Of a DNA stretch of 64,000 bases, positions 1-9,248 are shown in pieces. The translations under genes and the position numbers were made by a program. Below the pieces are notes generated by a model. The model had not been told where the DNA came from, searched no databases, and saw nothing but the letters and a program-made list of their open reading frames with translations. The stretch's first letter is position 1. Every line of letters begins with the position of its first letter. The stretch spans positions 62,001 through 126,000 of the forward strand of contig JADKBV010000001.1 in assembly GCA_016714895.1 (NCBI GenBank), read 5' to 3'. Origin of the DNA: Saprospiraceae bacterium. GTDB taxonomy: Bacteria > Bacteroidota > Bacteroidia > Chitinophagales > Saprospiraceae.

Positions 1-3000
1 GTCACCGTAAGAAGTATAAATTTTGCCGTTTCTGTATCTTTTGAAACAGATACTATCAATTGTACAAATCCTGTATTAGAATTGACAGCTCAAGTCTCCA
101 ATCCGTCAATGAACCCGGTATTTTATCAGTGGTTTACACAGGATGGTATGATTGTGTCCGGTCAGGATTCAGGGACAGTAGAAATAAATAAAGCAGGTGT
201 TTATCAGGTGATTGCTACAGATTTGATTTGTACTGATTCTGCTTTTGTTGAGATTTTTTTGGATGAAGAGGTACCTGATTTGGAGATTACAGGAGGAAAT
301 ACATTGGCCTGTTTTGTTGATACTTTGACATTAGAAGTGATTTCTGATATTGATTTGTCTTCCGTGGTTTGGACATCAGATCAACCATTTTTAACTGATG
401 GTAATAACATCAGGGTGTTTACTCCGGGACAATACACAGTCGATGTTTTAAGCATGGACGGGTGTTCCGGTACAGCCTCTGTGCTGATAGTTTTGATAGA
501 TACCATTGCATCGTTTTCTGTTTTGGGAGGTGATATTACGTGTTTGCAAGATTCCTTAACTCTTGATGTGATTCATTCTATGCCGGGAAACTATAGTTAT
601 TTTTGGACAGGTGTTGTTGCAGGAACAGAAAACCTTAAAAATCCTGTGGTTGTGAACGGAGGCATAAAACAGGTAACAATTACAGATCAGGCGACCGGTT
701 GTTTTGCCGTGGACAATATCAATGTTGCAGACAATCGAACCTTTCCGGTATTGTCGGTTATGGCGGATACCCTCACTTGTGGCAGGTCAGAGATTATGCC
801 GGAATGGACGTCATCTATACCATTGATCGAATATCAATGGACTGGTCCCGGAGTATTCAGTACAGATTCTGTTGTAACGATATCTCAACCAGGCAATTTT
901 TTATTCACCGGGACAACTGCTGAGGGTTGTGTGTCCACTGTGCCCTTTTTTGTTTCTCAGGATACCGTAGCTGCTTTTTTGGAATTAAATGCAGCTTCAC
1001 TTTCTTGTTCTATGGATTCTACCCGAATTTTTATGGAAAGTGATAAAGTCCTTGTTGCTTATACATGGATGAATCCGGTTAATGTGATATTTTCCAATGA
1101 AAGAGATCCATGGGTAGGGTTGGTCGGTCAGTATCAAGTTACCGTTACGGATATCAATGGTTGCATTTCTTATGCTTCGATAGAGGTTTTGGGAAATGCC
1201 GATTTACCAAATATTATCTTTGAGATACCCACGATAACTTGTTTACAACCTTTACCTCAAATCATGGCTGACAAAACAACAGGGTATCAATTCGTTTGGG
1301 AATTTCCTGATTTTACCACATCTTTTGATGCGGAGCCAGTAATCAGTCTGCCGGGCAACTACAAAGTGACGGTTACCGATATTTTGAATCCGTTATGTGT
1401 TGAATATCACGAATTTTTTATTACTGATGAAAGGCAATTTGCCCAGCTTGAAAAAAATATCGGAGAAATTACCTGCACTGTGGACTCAGCTGAAATTTTA
1501 ATCCAACCAAATATAGCAGACGTATCTGTTACAGTTACAGGTCCTTCTTTTTTTCTGGCAGATAGTTTTAATTTTTTTGTGCGGTCTGTCGGAACCTACT
1601 ATGTAGAAGTAACGACCGGTGAAGGGTGTTTGACCATCGACTCATTTGTTGTTGTATTAAATGATATTCGTCCTGAAATTTCATCTTTGGTAGAAAACCA
1701 AATTACCTGTCGTACTACAGAAGCGTTAGTTTCGTTTAACAGTTCCATAATCGGCACGTTGTTCGAAGTCTTTTCAGGTGCTGTCAAAATTGATGAAGGT
1801 TCAAATTTGTCCATTTCTGATCCCGGGATGTATGTGGTTTATGGTTTGGCTCCAAATAATTGCCGCGATACTACTTTTTTTTCCATTAGTATGGATACGC
1901 TTTCACCAGACATCAATGTCAGTCTGCCAGATACCATTACCTGTTTGATGGACGAAGTTGTACTTTTGGCCAATTCTTCTGTAAGTAACCCAATTTTCGA
2001 ATGGAATGGTACTTTGGGCAATCCTTTTTCTGCCACAGCCGGCGGCATTTACAGGATAGTAGTGACAGACTCTTTTAATGGTTGTCAAACGGTTGATTCA
2101 GTTATTGTAGCCGAAAATAAAGTATTTGCTGAATATAGTATTCAAAGTTCTGAAATAAATTGTAATAACACGGTAGCCGGTATCAATATAATTCCCGGCA
2201 ATGAATTTAAAGAAATTCGATGGGCTGCATCCAATCCCGAACCGATAAATGATGGTGTGCTAACATTTACAACCGGTACTCCGGGAATTTATTATTTTGC
2301 TGTTGAAAGTGAAGAATCATGCATTACCATTGATTCTTTGATTGTGGTAGAGAATATTGATCCGCCGAACATCTTATTAATTTCTTCACCTGAAATAAAT
2401 TGTTTAAACAGAACCGTTGAGATATTTTTAACCACGGAAAGCAATACGGATAAGGTAGTCTGGACATCACCATCATCGATCATCCTGGAGGGAAACAGCC
2501 ATTTTGTTAATGAGGCCGGAGTCTATAGAGTCACAGTTACCGGTGTCAATGGGTGTGTGACAGATACAACCGGTGAGGTCATATTGAGCCTTGATTTACC
2601 GCAATATTCTGTCTTTACCGACAGCCTGTCGTGCAAAAAAGGCAAAGGTGTTATCGGAGTCAACACCCAGGACCAAATAATCGGGTTTGAATGGTCAGGG
2701 CCTTCACAGTTTCAATCATCACTACAGTCTCCATTGGTCACTGAGGTTGGATTTTATACCGTCATTGTTACCAAAGAAAACGGATGTACAGATACAACAC
2801 GGATTTATGTCAAAGGAGACTATGAAATTCCGGAATTTTCGATTACTGATACTTTTTTGATACCATGCGATTCCTCATTGATTATGCTTAAGACGGAAAA
2901 TCTGGACAGCATTGAAGCATATTACTGGGAACGGGAAGGTGTTTTATTCAGTACAGAAGCATCACCTTTGACCAATATTCCCGGAAAATATACTGTAAGG

Positions 3001-4332
3001 GTAACAGGTTTGAACGGATGCAGATCAGTTGCAGAATTTGACATAGTGCAACTTACGCTTCCACCAGGATTTTCATTTCAAACAGATACGATTTCCTGTA
3101 CACATCCGATCGCTTTCCTTCAGGCAAATTCACCTGACGGAAATGTGCAATACACATGGTTTAGTCCTTCAGGAATAGTTACTGAATCAAATATATCAGA
3201 AAGTAATGAGTCCGGCTTACATACTTTGATTGTCAGAGATAATAATAATTGTTTTGATACTGTGTCTGTTTTGGTTGCTGCCGACACCCTCAGGCCGGAT
3301 ATTGACATCCAACAGGAAGGCAATATAATTTGTGACCAAAGGGAAGTTCTGTTGTTTATCCCGGACTCTTTACAAAACATAGATTTTACATATCTTTGGA
3401 CTGGAAATGTCGACCAATTGCTTACAGATCCGACGGTTCCATCCGTAAACATTCTAAATCCAGGCATATTTATTCTCAATCTTACCAATAACCAAAATGG
3501 TTGTGTGAATCAGTTAACTTATGAGGTTGTGGAATTGCCGGGTGATTTTGACTCCATTCCTTTTGATGTTCGGCAACCTGTTTGTTTTGAATATCCTTTT
3601 GGAGCTATTGAAATTGGAAACCTTCAAGGTGTCGAACCATTTATGGTAAGTCTTAACAGCGTGTCTTTGGGCAATGTTTTTTCCATAAACAATTTACCAT
3701 CAGGCGACTATTTGTTGGCTGTGACTGATTATATGGGTTGTACTACAGATACTATGTTTACCATACTGCCGGTTGATATAGTTCCTATAAACCTACCTTT
3801 TGATACAACCATTTTACTTGGGGATACATTCGTATTGGATTTTGACATTACAGCATGGGAAAATTTAGGTTATGCAGTTACCTTAACACAAAATGGTGAG
3901 GTGTTATGTTCATCAGATTGTATATTCCCTTTTGGTGTCATTCCGGAAAGAACATCCATATATGACATTTTACTGGAAACGGAAGATGGAAAGTGTCGTT
4001 ATGAACATCAGATATTTGTGACTGTAAACGAAAATATTTTTGACGGGATTCCCAACATCATAACTCCTAATGCAGTTCAGGAGCAAAACAGATATTTTTA
4101 TATTCCCGAAAGGAGCGGTATTGAAAGAATTCTTTCTCTTGAAATTTATGATAAGTGGGCTACTCCGATGTTTGTCAGATATAATATATCCACGGGCTCC
4201 TTTTTGGATGGCTGGGACGGTACCTTTCGGGGCACTTTGGCAGAAGAAGGTGTTTATGTGGTCATTTGTGATCTCCTTTTATCCAATAATCAGGTTGTAA
4301 GATACCGGGGGACGTTGACCCTGCTGCGGTAG
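1..4332 (+). CDS. Giant cell-surface adhesin with type-B T9SS (CHU_C) sorting domain, 5' truncated
   Basis: The reading frame is open from base 1, so the gene starts upstream of the window. The visible ~1,440 residues consist of about 15 repeats of roughly 85 residues, each with an ITC-type cysteine near its start, a W-G/x-P centre, a PG-x-Y-x-V-T-V-T-D strand and a GC pair before the next unit; this is the Ig/PKD-like pattern of Bacteroidota surface proteins. The last ~90 residues (NIITPN, ...EIYDKW..., W-D-G-T-F-R-G, GVYVV) match the gliding-motility-associated C-terminal domain that directs export by the type IX system. It is therefore expected to be an exposed, probably adhesive protein; the ligand cannot be read from sequence. 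The paired cysteines per repeat suggest disulfides or packing pairs. No other gene of the T9SS is in the window. The first ATG-like codon inside the window is not the real start. Confidence 0.88.
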   Translation, partial: VTVRSINFAVSVSFETDTINCTNPVLELTAQVSNPSMNPVFYQWFTQDGMIVSGQDSGTVEINKAGVYQVIATDLICTDSAFVEIFLDEEVPDLEITGGNTLACFVDTLTLEVISDIDLSSVVWTSDQPFLTDGNNIRVFTPGQYTVDVLSMDGCSGTASVLIVLIDTIASFSVLGGDITCLQDSLTLDVIHSMPGNYSYFWTGVVAGTENLKNPVVVNGGIKQVTITDQATGCFAVDNINVADNRTFPVLSVMADTLTCGRSEIMPEWTSSIPLIEYQWTGPGVFSTDSVVTISQPGNFLFTGTTAEGCVSTVPFFVSQDTVAAFLELNAASLSCSMDSTRIFMESDKVLVAYTWMNPVNVIFSNERDPWVGLVGQYQVTVTDINGCISYASIEVLGNADLPNIIFEIPTITCLQPLPQIMADKTTGYQFVWEFPDFTTSFDAEPVISLPGNYKVTVTDILNPLCVEYHEFFITDERQFAQLEKNIGEITCTVDSAEILIQPNIADVSVTVTGPSFFLADSFNFFVRSVGTYYVEVTTGEGCLTIDSFVVVLNDIRPEISSLVENQITCRTTEALVSFNSSIIGTLFEVFSGAVKIDEGSNLSISDPGMYVVYGLAPNNCRDTTFFSISMDTLSPDINVSLPDTITCLMDEVVLLANSSVSNPIFEWNGTLGNPFSATAGGIYRIVVTDSFNGCQTVDSVIVAENKVFAEYSIQSSEINCNNTVAGINIIPGNEFKEIRWAASNPEPINDGVLTFTTGTPGIYYFAVESEESCITIDSLIVVENIDPPNILLISSPEINCLNRTVEIFLTTESNTDKVVWTSPSSIILEGNSHFVNEAGVYRVTVTGVNGCVTDTTGEVILSLDLPQYSVFTDSLSCKKGKGVIGVNTQDQIIGFEWSGPSQFQSSLQSPLVTEVGFYTVIVTKENGCTDTTRIYVKGDYEIPEFSITDTFLIPCDSSLIMLKTENLDSIEAYYWEREGVLFSTEASPLTNIPGKYTVRVTGLNGCRSVAEFDIVQLTLPPGFSFQTDTISCTHPIAFLQANSPDGNVQYTWFSPSGIVTESNISESNESGLHTLIVRDNNNCFDTVSVLVAADTLRPDIDIQQEGNIICDQREVLLFIPDSLQNIDFTYLWTGNVDQLLTDPTVPSVNILNPGIFILNLTNNQNGCVNQLTYEVVELPGDFDSIPFDVRQPVCFEYPFGAIEIGNLQGVEPFMVSLNSVSLGNVFSINNLPSGDYLLAVTDYMGCTTDTMFTILPVDIVPINLPFDTTILLGDTFVLDFDITAWENLGYAVTLTQNGEVLCSSDCIFPFGVIPERTSIYDILLETEDGKCRYEHQIFVTVNENIFDGIPNIITPNAVQEQNRYFYIPERSGIERILSLEIYDKWATPMFVRYNISTGSFLDGWDGTFRGTLAEEGVYVVICDLLLSNNQVVRYRGTLTLLR

Positions 4333-4448
4333 TTTGTATTATACCTTTAAGGTGTCAATTCATAAAAATTCGGATTGGTGTGAGATACATCAACTTTTGA
4401 ATATATGAAACATGACTTAAATTTCCACTCATAGTTAAAAAAAAGTGG

Positions 4449-4456
4449 TATCTTTG
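4449..4456 (+). promoter_or_regulatory. Bacteroidota -7 box (TATCTTTG)
   Basis: TATCTTTG matches the TAnnTTTG consensus and lies 19 bases before the ATG at 4475. It argues against the in-frame GTG at 4445 as start, because that codon would lie upstream of transcription initiation. No clear -33 TTG was found at the usual spacing. Confidence 0.55.
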
Positions 4457-4474
4457 TTACTTAAATTTGTACCT

Positions 4475-4870
4475 ATGGCAATCGAAGTTGATACTTTGGG
4501 TTCCCGAATCGGAAACATGTTCAAAAAAATATTGGTTATTTTAATTTTTGCTGGTATCGCCAGTCTGACAGTTTATTATTTTTACAGAAACTGGACCATC
4601 AGTGAGGGTACCCGAACTGGTATTCTGTATAAAATTTCCAAAAAAGGCCGTATTTTTAAGACATATGAAGGTGAGCTCATGTTGGGCAATTCGCCGATGA
4701 TGACAAAAGAAAGTATCTGGTATTTTTCTGTTGAAAATAAGGAGGTATATCAGGAAATGCAACAATTTGAAGGTAAAAATGTCAAAGTACACTACAGAGA
4801 AAAAGAAGATACTTTTCCATGGCAAGGCGATACAGATTATTTAGTATACGACGTTCAGCTTATAAAATAG
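4475..4870 (+). CDS. Small single-pass membrane protein, unknown function
   Basis: 131 residues from the ATG at 4475 (chosen because a -7 promoter box lies at 4449-4456). After a short N-terminal stretch there is one clear hydrophobic segment at about residues 16-36 (ILVILIFAGIASLTVYYFY), then a ~95-residue polar domain with YxNW, G-x-L-Y-K-I-S-K-K-G and a VHYRE motif. Similar short proteins in Bacteroidota are often mis-named 6-phosphogluconate dehydrogenase because of their size and position, but no dehydrogenase features are present here. The C-terminal domain is probably periplasmic. It stands alone between the adhesin (+) and a convergent DUF2461 gene whose stop is only 5 bases away. Confidence 0.7.
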   Translation: MAIEVDTLGSRIGNMFKKILVILIFAGIASLTVYYFYRNWTISEGTRTGILYKISKKGRIFKTYEGELMLGNSPMMTKESIWYFSVENKEVYQEMQQFEGKNVKVHYREKEDTFPWQGDTDYLVYDVQLIK

Positions 4871-4875
4871 AATAA

Positions 4876-5562
4876 TCAGATTCCTCCATTTTCATCGCTG
4901 GTAATACCACGGTTGATAAAATGTATAAAATTGTGCAGGTGGTTTAAATCCTTTACACAGGTTGCTATAAAATCCTTTGAAAAAATCATTTCGTTTGTAT
5001 AATGTTTTCCAACAGTAAAACTTTTTAATCGGGAATAATCTCCGATCCCGGAGGAAGGATCAACGTCTTTAGGGACTTTGGCCAACATGATTTCCGGTCT
5101 TTGGTCGATATCTCCGTAGGATCCAACAAAATCTTTATGTTTTACTATACGTAAAAATTCATCAGAATAGGTTATTATTTCATTTCTGACTTTTTTGACA
5201 ATATCGTTGGGAGGCATATACAAACCTCCTCCTACAAAACTTTGATTATTTTCCAAATGTATGTAGTATCCACCTAAAAACATTTTTTTACCAAACGGAG
5301 TCAGAATAATTCCCAAAGCTGTTTTGTAAGGTGATTTGTCTTTAGAAAACCTGACATCTTTATTGATTCTGAATATACATTTTTTAACATCCACGTTTTT
5401 CAGACTTTGATCCGACTTACTCATTTCAAAAAGTAAGTTTTCAGCCAGAGACAGATAATCTGTTTTAACAGTGTCGTACCATTTTCTGTTTTGGTCAAAC
5501 CATTCTTTATGATTGTTTTCTGAAAGGTTTTGTAGAAAATGAAAAATATTTTTTACATTCAT
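4876..5562 (-). CDS. DUF2461 family protein (TIGR02453)
   Basis: 228 residues. The sequence shows the family hallmarks: F-x-F-L-x-x-L-x-x-N-N-x-x-x-W-F-x-x-N-R near the N-terminus, F-R-I-N-K-D-V-R-F-S-K-D-K-S-P-Y-K-T at about 63-80, and G-G-Y-Y-I-H-L with G-G-G-L-Y-M-P in the middle. Length fits the family (about 220-230). The biochemical role of DUF2461 is not established. The ATG overlaps the stop of the upstream lycopene cyclase in an ATGA arrangement (4 bases), so translation is probably coupled and this is the last gene of the leftward cluster 9182-4876. Confidence 0.88.
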   Translation of the reverse strand: MNVKNIFHFLQNLSENNHKEWFDQNRKWYDTVKTDYLSLAENLLFEMSKSDQSLKNVDVKKCIFRINKDVRFSKDKSPYKTALGIILTPFGKKMFLGGYYIHLENNQSFVGGGLYMPPNDIVKKVRNEIITYSDEFLRIVKHKDFVGSYGDIDQRPEIMLAKVPKDVDPSSGIGDYSRLKSFTVGKHYTNEMIFSKDFIATCVKDLNHLHNFIHFINRGITSDENGGI

Positions 5563-6710
5563 ATTTTAAATTTTAAAGTGCGCAACAAGGAAGCAAAAAA
5601 TGTAAAAGGATATTTAGTTTTTGCAATGATCCGTATATCCTCCCAAAGGGATGATTCATTGTTCAAAAATCTCAAAATAGATAATATCCGGTTTTTGGCA
5701 AACATATTTGTAAAAATGGTCTTACCCAAGTGATTGTTTTTTTCCAGAACGCCTAATAATATATTATCATACCAATAATGGCGGTTATAAACAGAAAAGT
5801 GAGATAAATCTTCATTTGCTTTTATCATGTTGACCAGATCTGCACTATATTTTTGACAAAAATAAAAGGTATACCCGGTACTGGGTTTTGTATAACCTCC
5901 GGCAGAACCGATATAGGTTTTTCGTTTTGTATTTTTTTTCCAGAAAGGGTAGGAGGTCATAGGGATTTCGCCATATTCTTTTTCAATAACTACATAATTT
6001 TCCAATTGTAATTGAGCCAGATATTGTTTCAGGAAATCATCGTATGTTTCTTTTGTTAAAACTTCTTTTGAAAAGAAGGTATATTCAAAAAGTGCCTCGT
6101 CCTCTTTGTATGGTAAAACATACATAAAACAGGTTTTTCCATTTTGAGGTATTTTGAAATTCATAAATTGCGGAGCAGCGTCTTTAAAAACCGGTTTTTG
6201 GGTTTTGATAAACCAACCGCCAAAGTGTTGGCTTAGGGTAGGTATTCCGGTATCATCCGGTTTATAATCTAAAACGCTGGAAAAAACATGGTTTGTATGA
6301 TATGTCTGATGTTTTCCGGTGATTTCCACATAATCCGGTTGTTCATTGATTTGAGTCACTTCATCATACCGTATAGAAAAATTATTTTTTGTTTCTAAAA
6401 CCCCCAGACAATAGCTGTAGAAATCCAAACCTTTTAACATTTTGTATCTGTAGCCTTCTAAAGGAATGGTTTTGTCAAAATTGTCGGAAATAAATTCAAG
6501 TCTGTCCCAATTTGCCAACAAAATTTTATCCCACATACCTTGTCCTTTTTCCCAAAAACACCAGGTTCTGTCATTTTGTATTTTGGCTTCCCGATCTAAT
6601 AATAATATCTTTTTATCATTAAAATAAGGATCTGCCGCCATAAACATGGCAAGATTCAGTCCGGCTGCACCGCTCCCTAAAATGATATATTCAAAATTTT
6701 CTTTAATCAT
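5559..6710 (-). CDS. crtY: Lycopene cyclase (CrtY/CrtL-type flavoprotein)
   Basis: About 383 residues from the ATG at 6710 (MIKENFEYIILGSG). The N-terminus has the dinucleotide-binding G-S-G-A-A-G-L-N-L motif, followed by the conserved LLDRE and D-R-T-W-C-F-W-E motif typical of lycopene beta-cyclases; further on are F-M-Y-V-L-P-Y and A-L-F-E-Y-T-F-F-S and the C-terminal S-A-G-G-Y-T-K-P-S-T-G-Y-T-F. These are the family signature blocks. The enzyme cyclises the psi-ends of lycopene to beta-ionone rings, as in zeaxanthin/flexirubin-type pigment routes of Bacteroidota; it does a net non-redox reaction with reduced flavin. No crtB or crtI is present in the window, so the other steps are encoded elsewhere. 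A longer frame starts at 6746, but that would overlap the hydrolase gene by 44 bases; the 6710 start gives an 8-base overlap. Confidence 0.9.
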   Translation of the reverse strand: MIKENFEYIILGSGAAGLNLAMFMAADPYFNDKKILLLDREAKIQNDRTWCFWEKGQGMWDKILLANWDRLEFISDNFDKTIPLEGYRYKMLKGLDFYSYCLGVLETKNNFSIRYDEVTQINEQPDYVEITGKHQTYHTNHVFSSVLDYKPDDTGIPTLSQHFGGWFIKTQKPVFKDAAPQFMNFKIPQNGKTCFMYVLPYKEDEALFEYTFFSKEVLTKETYDDFLKQYLAQLQLENYVVIEKEYGEIPMTSYPFWKKNTKRKTYIGSAGGYTKPSTGYTFYFCQKYSADLVNMIKANEDLSHFSVYNRHYWYDNILLGVLEKNNHLGKTIFTNMFAKNRILSILRFLNNESSLWEDIRIIAKTKYPFTFFASLLRTLKFKI

Positions 6711-7506
6711 GTAAAAAGTTTTCCAGAGAACGATGGTAGATGTCAAAACTTGCCAGATTATTGTGTTTTCCGTTAGGTATTTCTATAAAGCGAACAACCT
6801 CAGGTTGAATATTTCCGGCTAATTTTTTTGCTGAATCCAAAGGAATGACGGTGTCTGTATCACCATGTAGTATCAAAATCGGCTTTTTTGTTTTTTGTAT
6901 GAATACATAGGAAGGTATATCATTTTTGGTAAGGTGACTTAAAAATCCAACATGATAGTGGATTACATCTTTCATACTATAATATGGGGTTTCAAGAATT
7001 ATTTTAGAAACATTTGTTTGTGAGGATAGTTTACAGGCGACACCGCTACCAAGGGATCTACCGAATAAAATGATATTACTTTCAGTTTTCCGGATATATT
7101 CAAAGACGGTTTTCCCATCTGTAAGAATATTGCTGAAAGTGGGTTTTCCGGTACTTTTTCCATAGCCCTGATAATCCCAGGCTACTACATTATAGCCGTA
7201 TTTTACGTATTCCGATGCTACAACAGCCCATTTTTTGAGGTTTCCGCGATTTCCATGACAATAAAGGATCGTCCCTTTCGGATTATGTGCAAAATAATGG
7301 ATTAAATGTATCTGTTGACCATCAATAGTTAACAATATTGTATCCGTTTGTCGGCTATGAAACTGATAAACCTTCTGATTTGAGGGGTATACATATTCCG
7401 GTTGAAATACGATTTTTTCGGTAATTGTATCAATCCTGAGAAATAAAACACCACACAACGAAACAATAAAAAACGACAGAAGTCCTGCTTTATGTAAACT
7501 TGTCAT
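6703..7506 (-). CDS. Alpha/beta hydrolase, ABHD13/BEM46-like, membrane-anchored
   Basis: 267 residues. An N-terminal hydrophobic segment (about residues 7-24) looks like an uncleaved signal anchor. The catalytic set is visible: nucleophile elbow G-R-S-L-G-S-G (Ser), acid in H-G-D-T-D-T-V-I-P, and histidine in G-K-H-N-N. The oxyanion region is Y-C-H-G-N-R-G-N. The gene starts at an ATG that overlaps the TAA of the upstream paralogue by one base, and its own 3' end overlaps lycopene cyclase, so it sits in a tight leftward operon. The two tandem hydrolases (this and 7506-8372) share the order and spacing of all motifs and arose by duplication. Substrate unknown; lipid or ester hydrolysis is an inference from family. 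Confidence 0.85.
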   Translation of the reverse strand: MTSLHKAGLLSFFIVSLCGVLFLRIDTITEKIVFQPEYVYPSNQKVYQFHSRQTDTILLTIDGQQIHLIHYFAHNPKGTILYCHGNRGNLKKWAVVASEYVKYGYNVVAWDYQGYGKSTGKPTFSNILTDGKTVFEYIRKTESNIILFGRSLGSGVACKLSSQTNVSKIILETPYYSMKDVIHYHVGFLSHLTKNDIPSYVFIQKTKKPILILHGDTDTVIPLDSAKKLAGNIQPEVVRFIEIPNGKHNNLASFDIYHRSLENFLHD

Positions 7507-8372
7507 TACTGTTTCCTTTTAAAGTGTAAGCTGGACTTTTCTTCATTAAACGCGAGTTTATCCAAAGTAAATATTTCGGAAAGAGTCTGATGATAAGATT
7601 CAAAATTGTGAAGATTATTGTGTCCACCACCGATAATAGGATGGAGATTTGTCGATTTTGGGTGAATGGAAGCTAACTTTATGCTGGAAGAAAATGGAAT
7701 GAGGGTATCTTTGGTGCCATGTAAAATATGAATAGGACACCTCACATATTTGATCCATTTATAAGTAGGAACCGGAAATTTCAATAACCAGGACATAGGA
7801 AGAAATGGCAGATACCTTCCGGTAGTTTTACTCATGCTGTAATACGGCGCATCAAGAATCAACATTCTGGGATTGTTTTTGGAGGCCAGTTTTGTAGCAA
7901 ATCCTGAACCCATAGATCTTCCGTAGAGGATAATATATTGTTCGTCAACTTTTTCTTTGATTTTGTTGTAAATTGCCTGAAGATCTTCAATAATTTCTTC
8001 TTGTGTTCTTATACCGGTACTTTTTCCAAACCCCCGGTAATCTATCATGATGACGTCATATTGATATCGGATAAAATCTATGGCAAACTTGCCCCATCCT
8101 TTGATACTTTTACTGTTTCCTTTTAAATAAAAAACAACTCCTTTGGGTTCCGGACATTTAAATCGTATCCCTGAAATGGTCACGCCCGGCTTTACTTCAA
8201 CCAAATATTCCTGAAATGACAGATTTTTGTATTCAAAGCTGAATTCTTTGTGCAGTTTTTCAGGTCTGAATAAAACATAGTCCTGTACGAAATATACGGC
8301 AATACTGATACCCAGATATATTACCACCAGAGTGATAATGATCAATGTCATATGGTTACTCAGAAAATCCAA
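7506..8372 (-). CDS. Alpha/beta hydrolase, paralogue of the next gene
   Basis: 288 residues, with an N-terminal membrane segment (about residues 7-28) followed by an ABHD13/BEM46-like hydrolase domain. Catalytic Ser in G-R-S-M-G-S-G, Asp in H-G-T-K-D-T-L-I-P, His in G-G-G-H-N-N; Y-L-K-G-N-S-K-S replaces the usual H-G-N-x-G oxyanion loop, a difference from its neighbour. The C-terminal tail is rich in Lys/Ser. It follows the lipoprotein gene by 15 bases and overlaps the next hydrolase by one base. Tandem duplication with divergence suggests two related substrates or a heteromeric pair, which is inference only. Confidence 0.85.
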   Translation of the reverse strand: MDFLSNHMTLIIITLVVIYLGISIAVYFVQDYVLFRPEKLHKEFSFEYKNLSFQEYLVEVKPGVTISGIRFKCPEPKGVVFYLKGNSKSIKGWGKFAIDFIRYQYDVIMIDYRGFGKSTGIRTQEEIIEDLQAIYNKIKEKVDEQYIILYGRSMGSGFATKLASKNNPRMLILDAPYYSMSKTTGRYLPFLPMSWLLKFPVPTYKWIKYVRCPIHILHGTKDTLIPFSSSIKLASIHPKSTNLHPIIGGGHNNLHNFESYHQTLSEIFTLDKLAFNEEKSSLHFKRKQ

Positions 8373-8387
8373 AAGAAATAACTTTGC

Positions 8388-9182
8388 TTAATATTTGTCA
8401 AAGTTATCAAAAATATAAGTACAACCTATTTGTCCGGAATTAAAATCAGAATAATTTAGGAAATTTGAATTTTTTCCATTGACGACGACGTTTATTCCCA
8501 AAACCACTTTCAGGTCGCCACTTCCCAAACTGATTAAAAACTGAAGTTCATGAAGAAGGTAAGGGTTGTTTTTTGCAATGTCTTCTACGTAGGAAAAAAA
8601 TTTTTCTGATTTAGGCTTAAAAAGCAATTCGTCTATGTCATAATAATTAAGCCTGTAGACAGCATCAAGTTTTACACTTCTTGATTTGAAATGTCCCCCG
8701 ACCTGGCCATAGGTTCGGAAACTTTGGTATGTTAATTCGCTGATTTTTAAGTTTGGTGTAAAAAATCCTGTGTTTTCACCTTCAATCAATTCTTCAAAAC
8801 CTTGAACAAAACCAAAACCGACATATGAATCAAAATGGAAACCTTGTTGATATTTTTCCATTATGTCATATTTGTTTAAGCTTACTTTGGTCTTATAATT
8901 TGCAGAATACCCGCCTATTGCGACAGATGCCTGAGGCATCCAGTTGTTTGCCCTGATATCGGCAAACATGCCTAAATTTTTTATAGGGCTATAGTTGTAA
9001 TATTTGCCAATTGATGGGCCTAAGGTTAAGGAATGTACAGATTGACCTTTGTCATAAACTGTTTGTACTCCATCAAAGGAAGGGGTGTGTAATCCGGACG
9101 GAGAACTACAGGATGTCTGAAGAATCAGACATCCTGTAATATAAAGTGTTACAAAATAATATTGAAATGAGATTTTTTTCAT
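8388..9182 (-). CDS. Outer-membrane lipoprotein with beta-barrel-like C-terminal part, unknown
   Basis: 264 residues from the ATG at 9182; an in-frame GTG three codons earlier is less likely. The signal peptide ends in a lipobox (I-L-Q-T-S-C), so the mature protein is acylated at the cysteine. The rest alternates polar and aromatic/hydrophobic residues in short strands (for example Y-V-G-F-G-F-V-Q, K-L-D-A-V-Y-R-L-N-Y-Y) and ends in an aromatic strand, as in small outer-membrane barrels. No named family recognised. First gene of the leftward cluster with the two hydrolases, lycopene cyclase and DUF2461. Confidence 0.7.
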   Translation of the reverse strand: MKKISFQYYFVTLYITGCLILQTSCSSPSGLHTPSFDGVQTVYDKGQSVHSLTLGPSIGKYYNYSPIKNLGMFADIRANNWMPQASVAIGGYSANYKTKVSLNKYDIMEKYQQGFHFDSYVGFGFVQGFEELIEGENTGFFTPNLKISELTYQSFRTYGQVGGHFKSRSVKLDAVYRLNYYDIDELLFKPKSEKFFSYVEDIAKNNPYLLHELQFLISLGSGDLKVVLGINVVVNGKNSNFLNYSDFNSGQIGCTYIFDNFDKY

Positions 9183-9248
9183 AAGACTCACTATACAAAT
9201 ATTTCCTGTCGGAGACTACGATTTGTGAAGAAGGTATTAATTATAAAA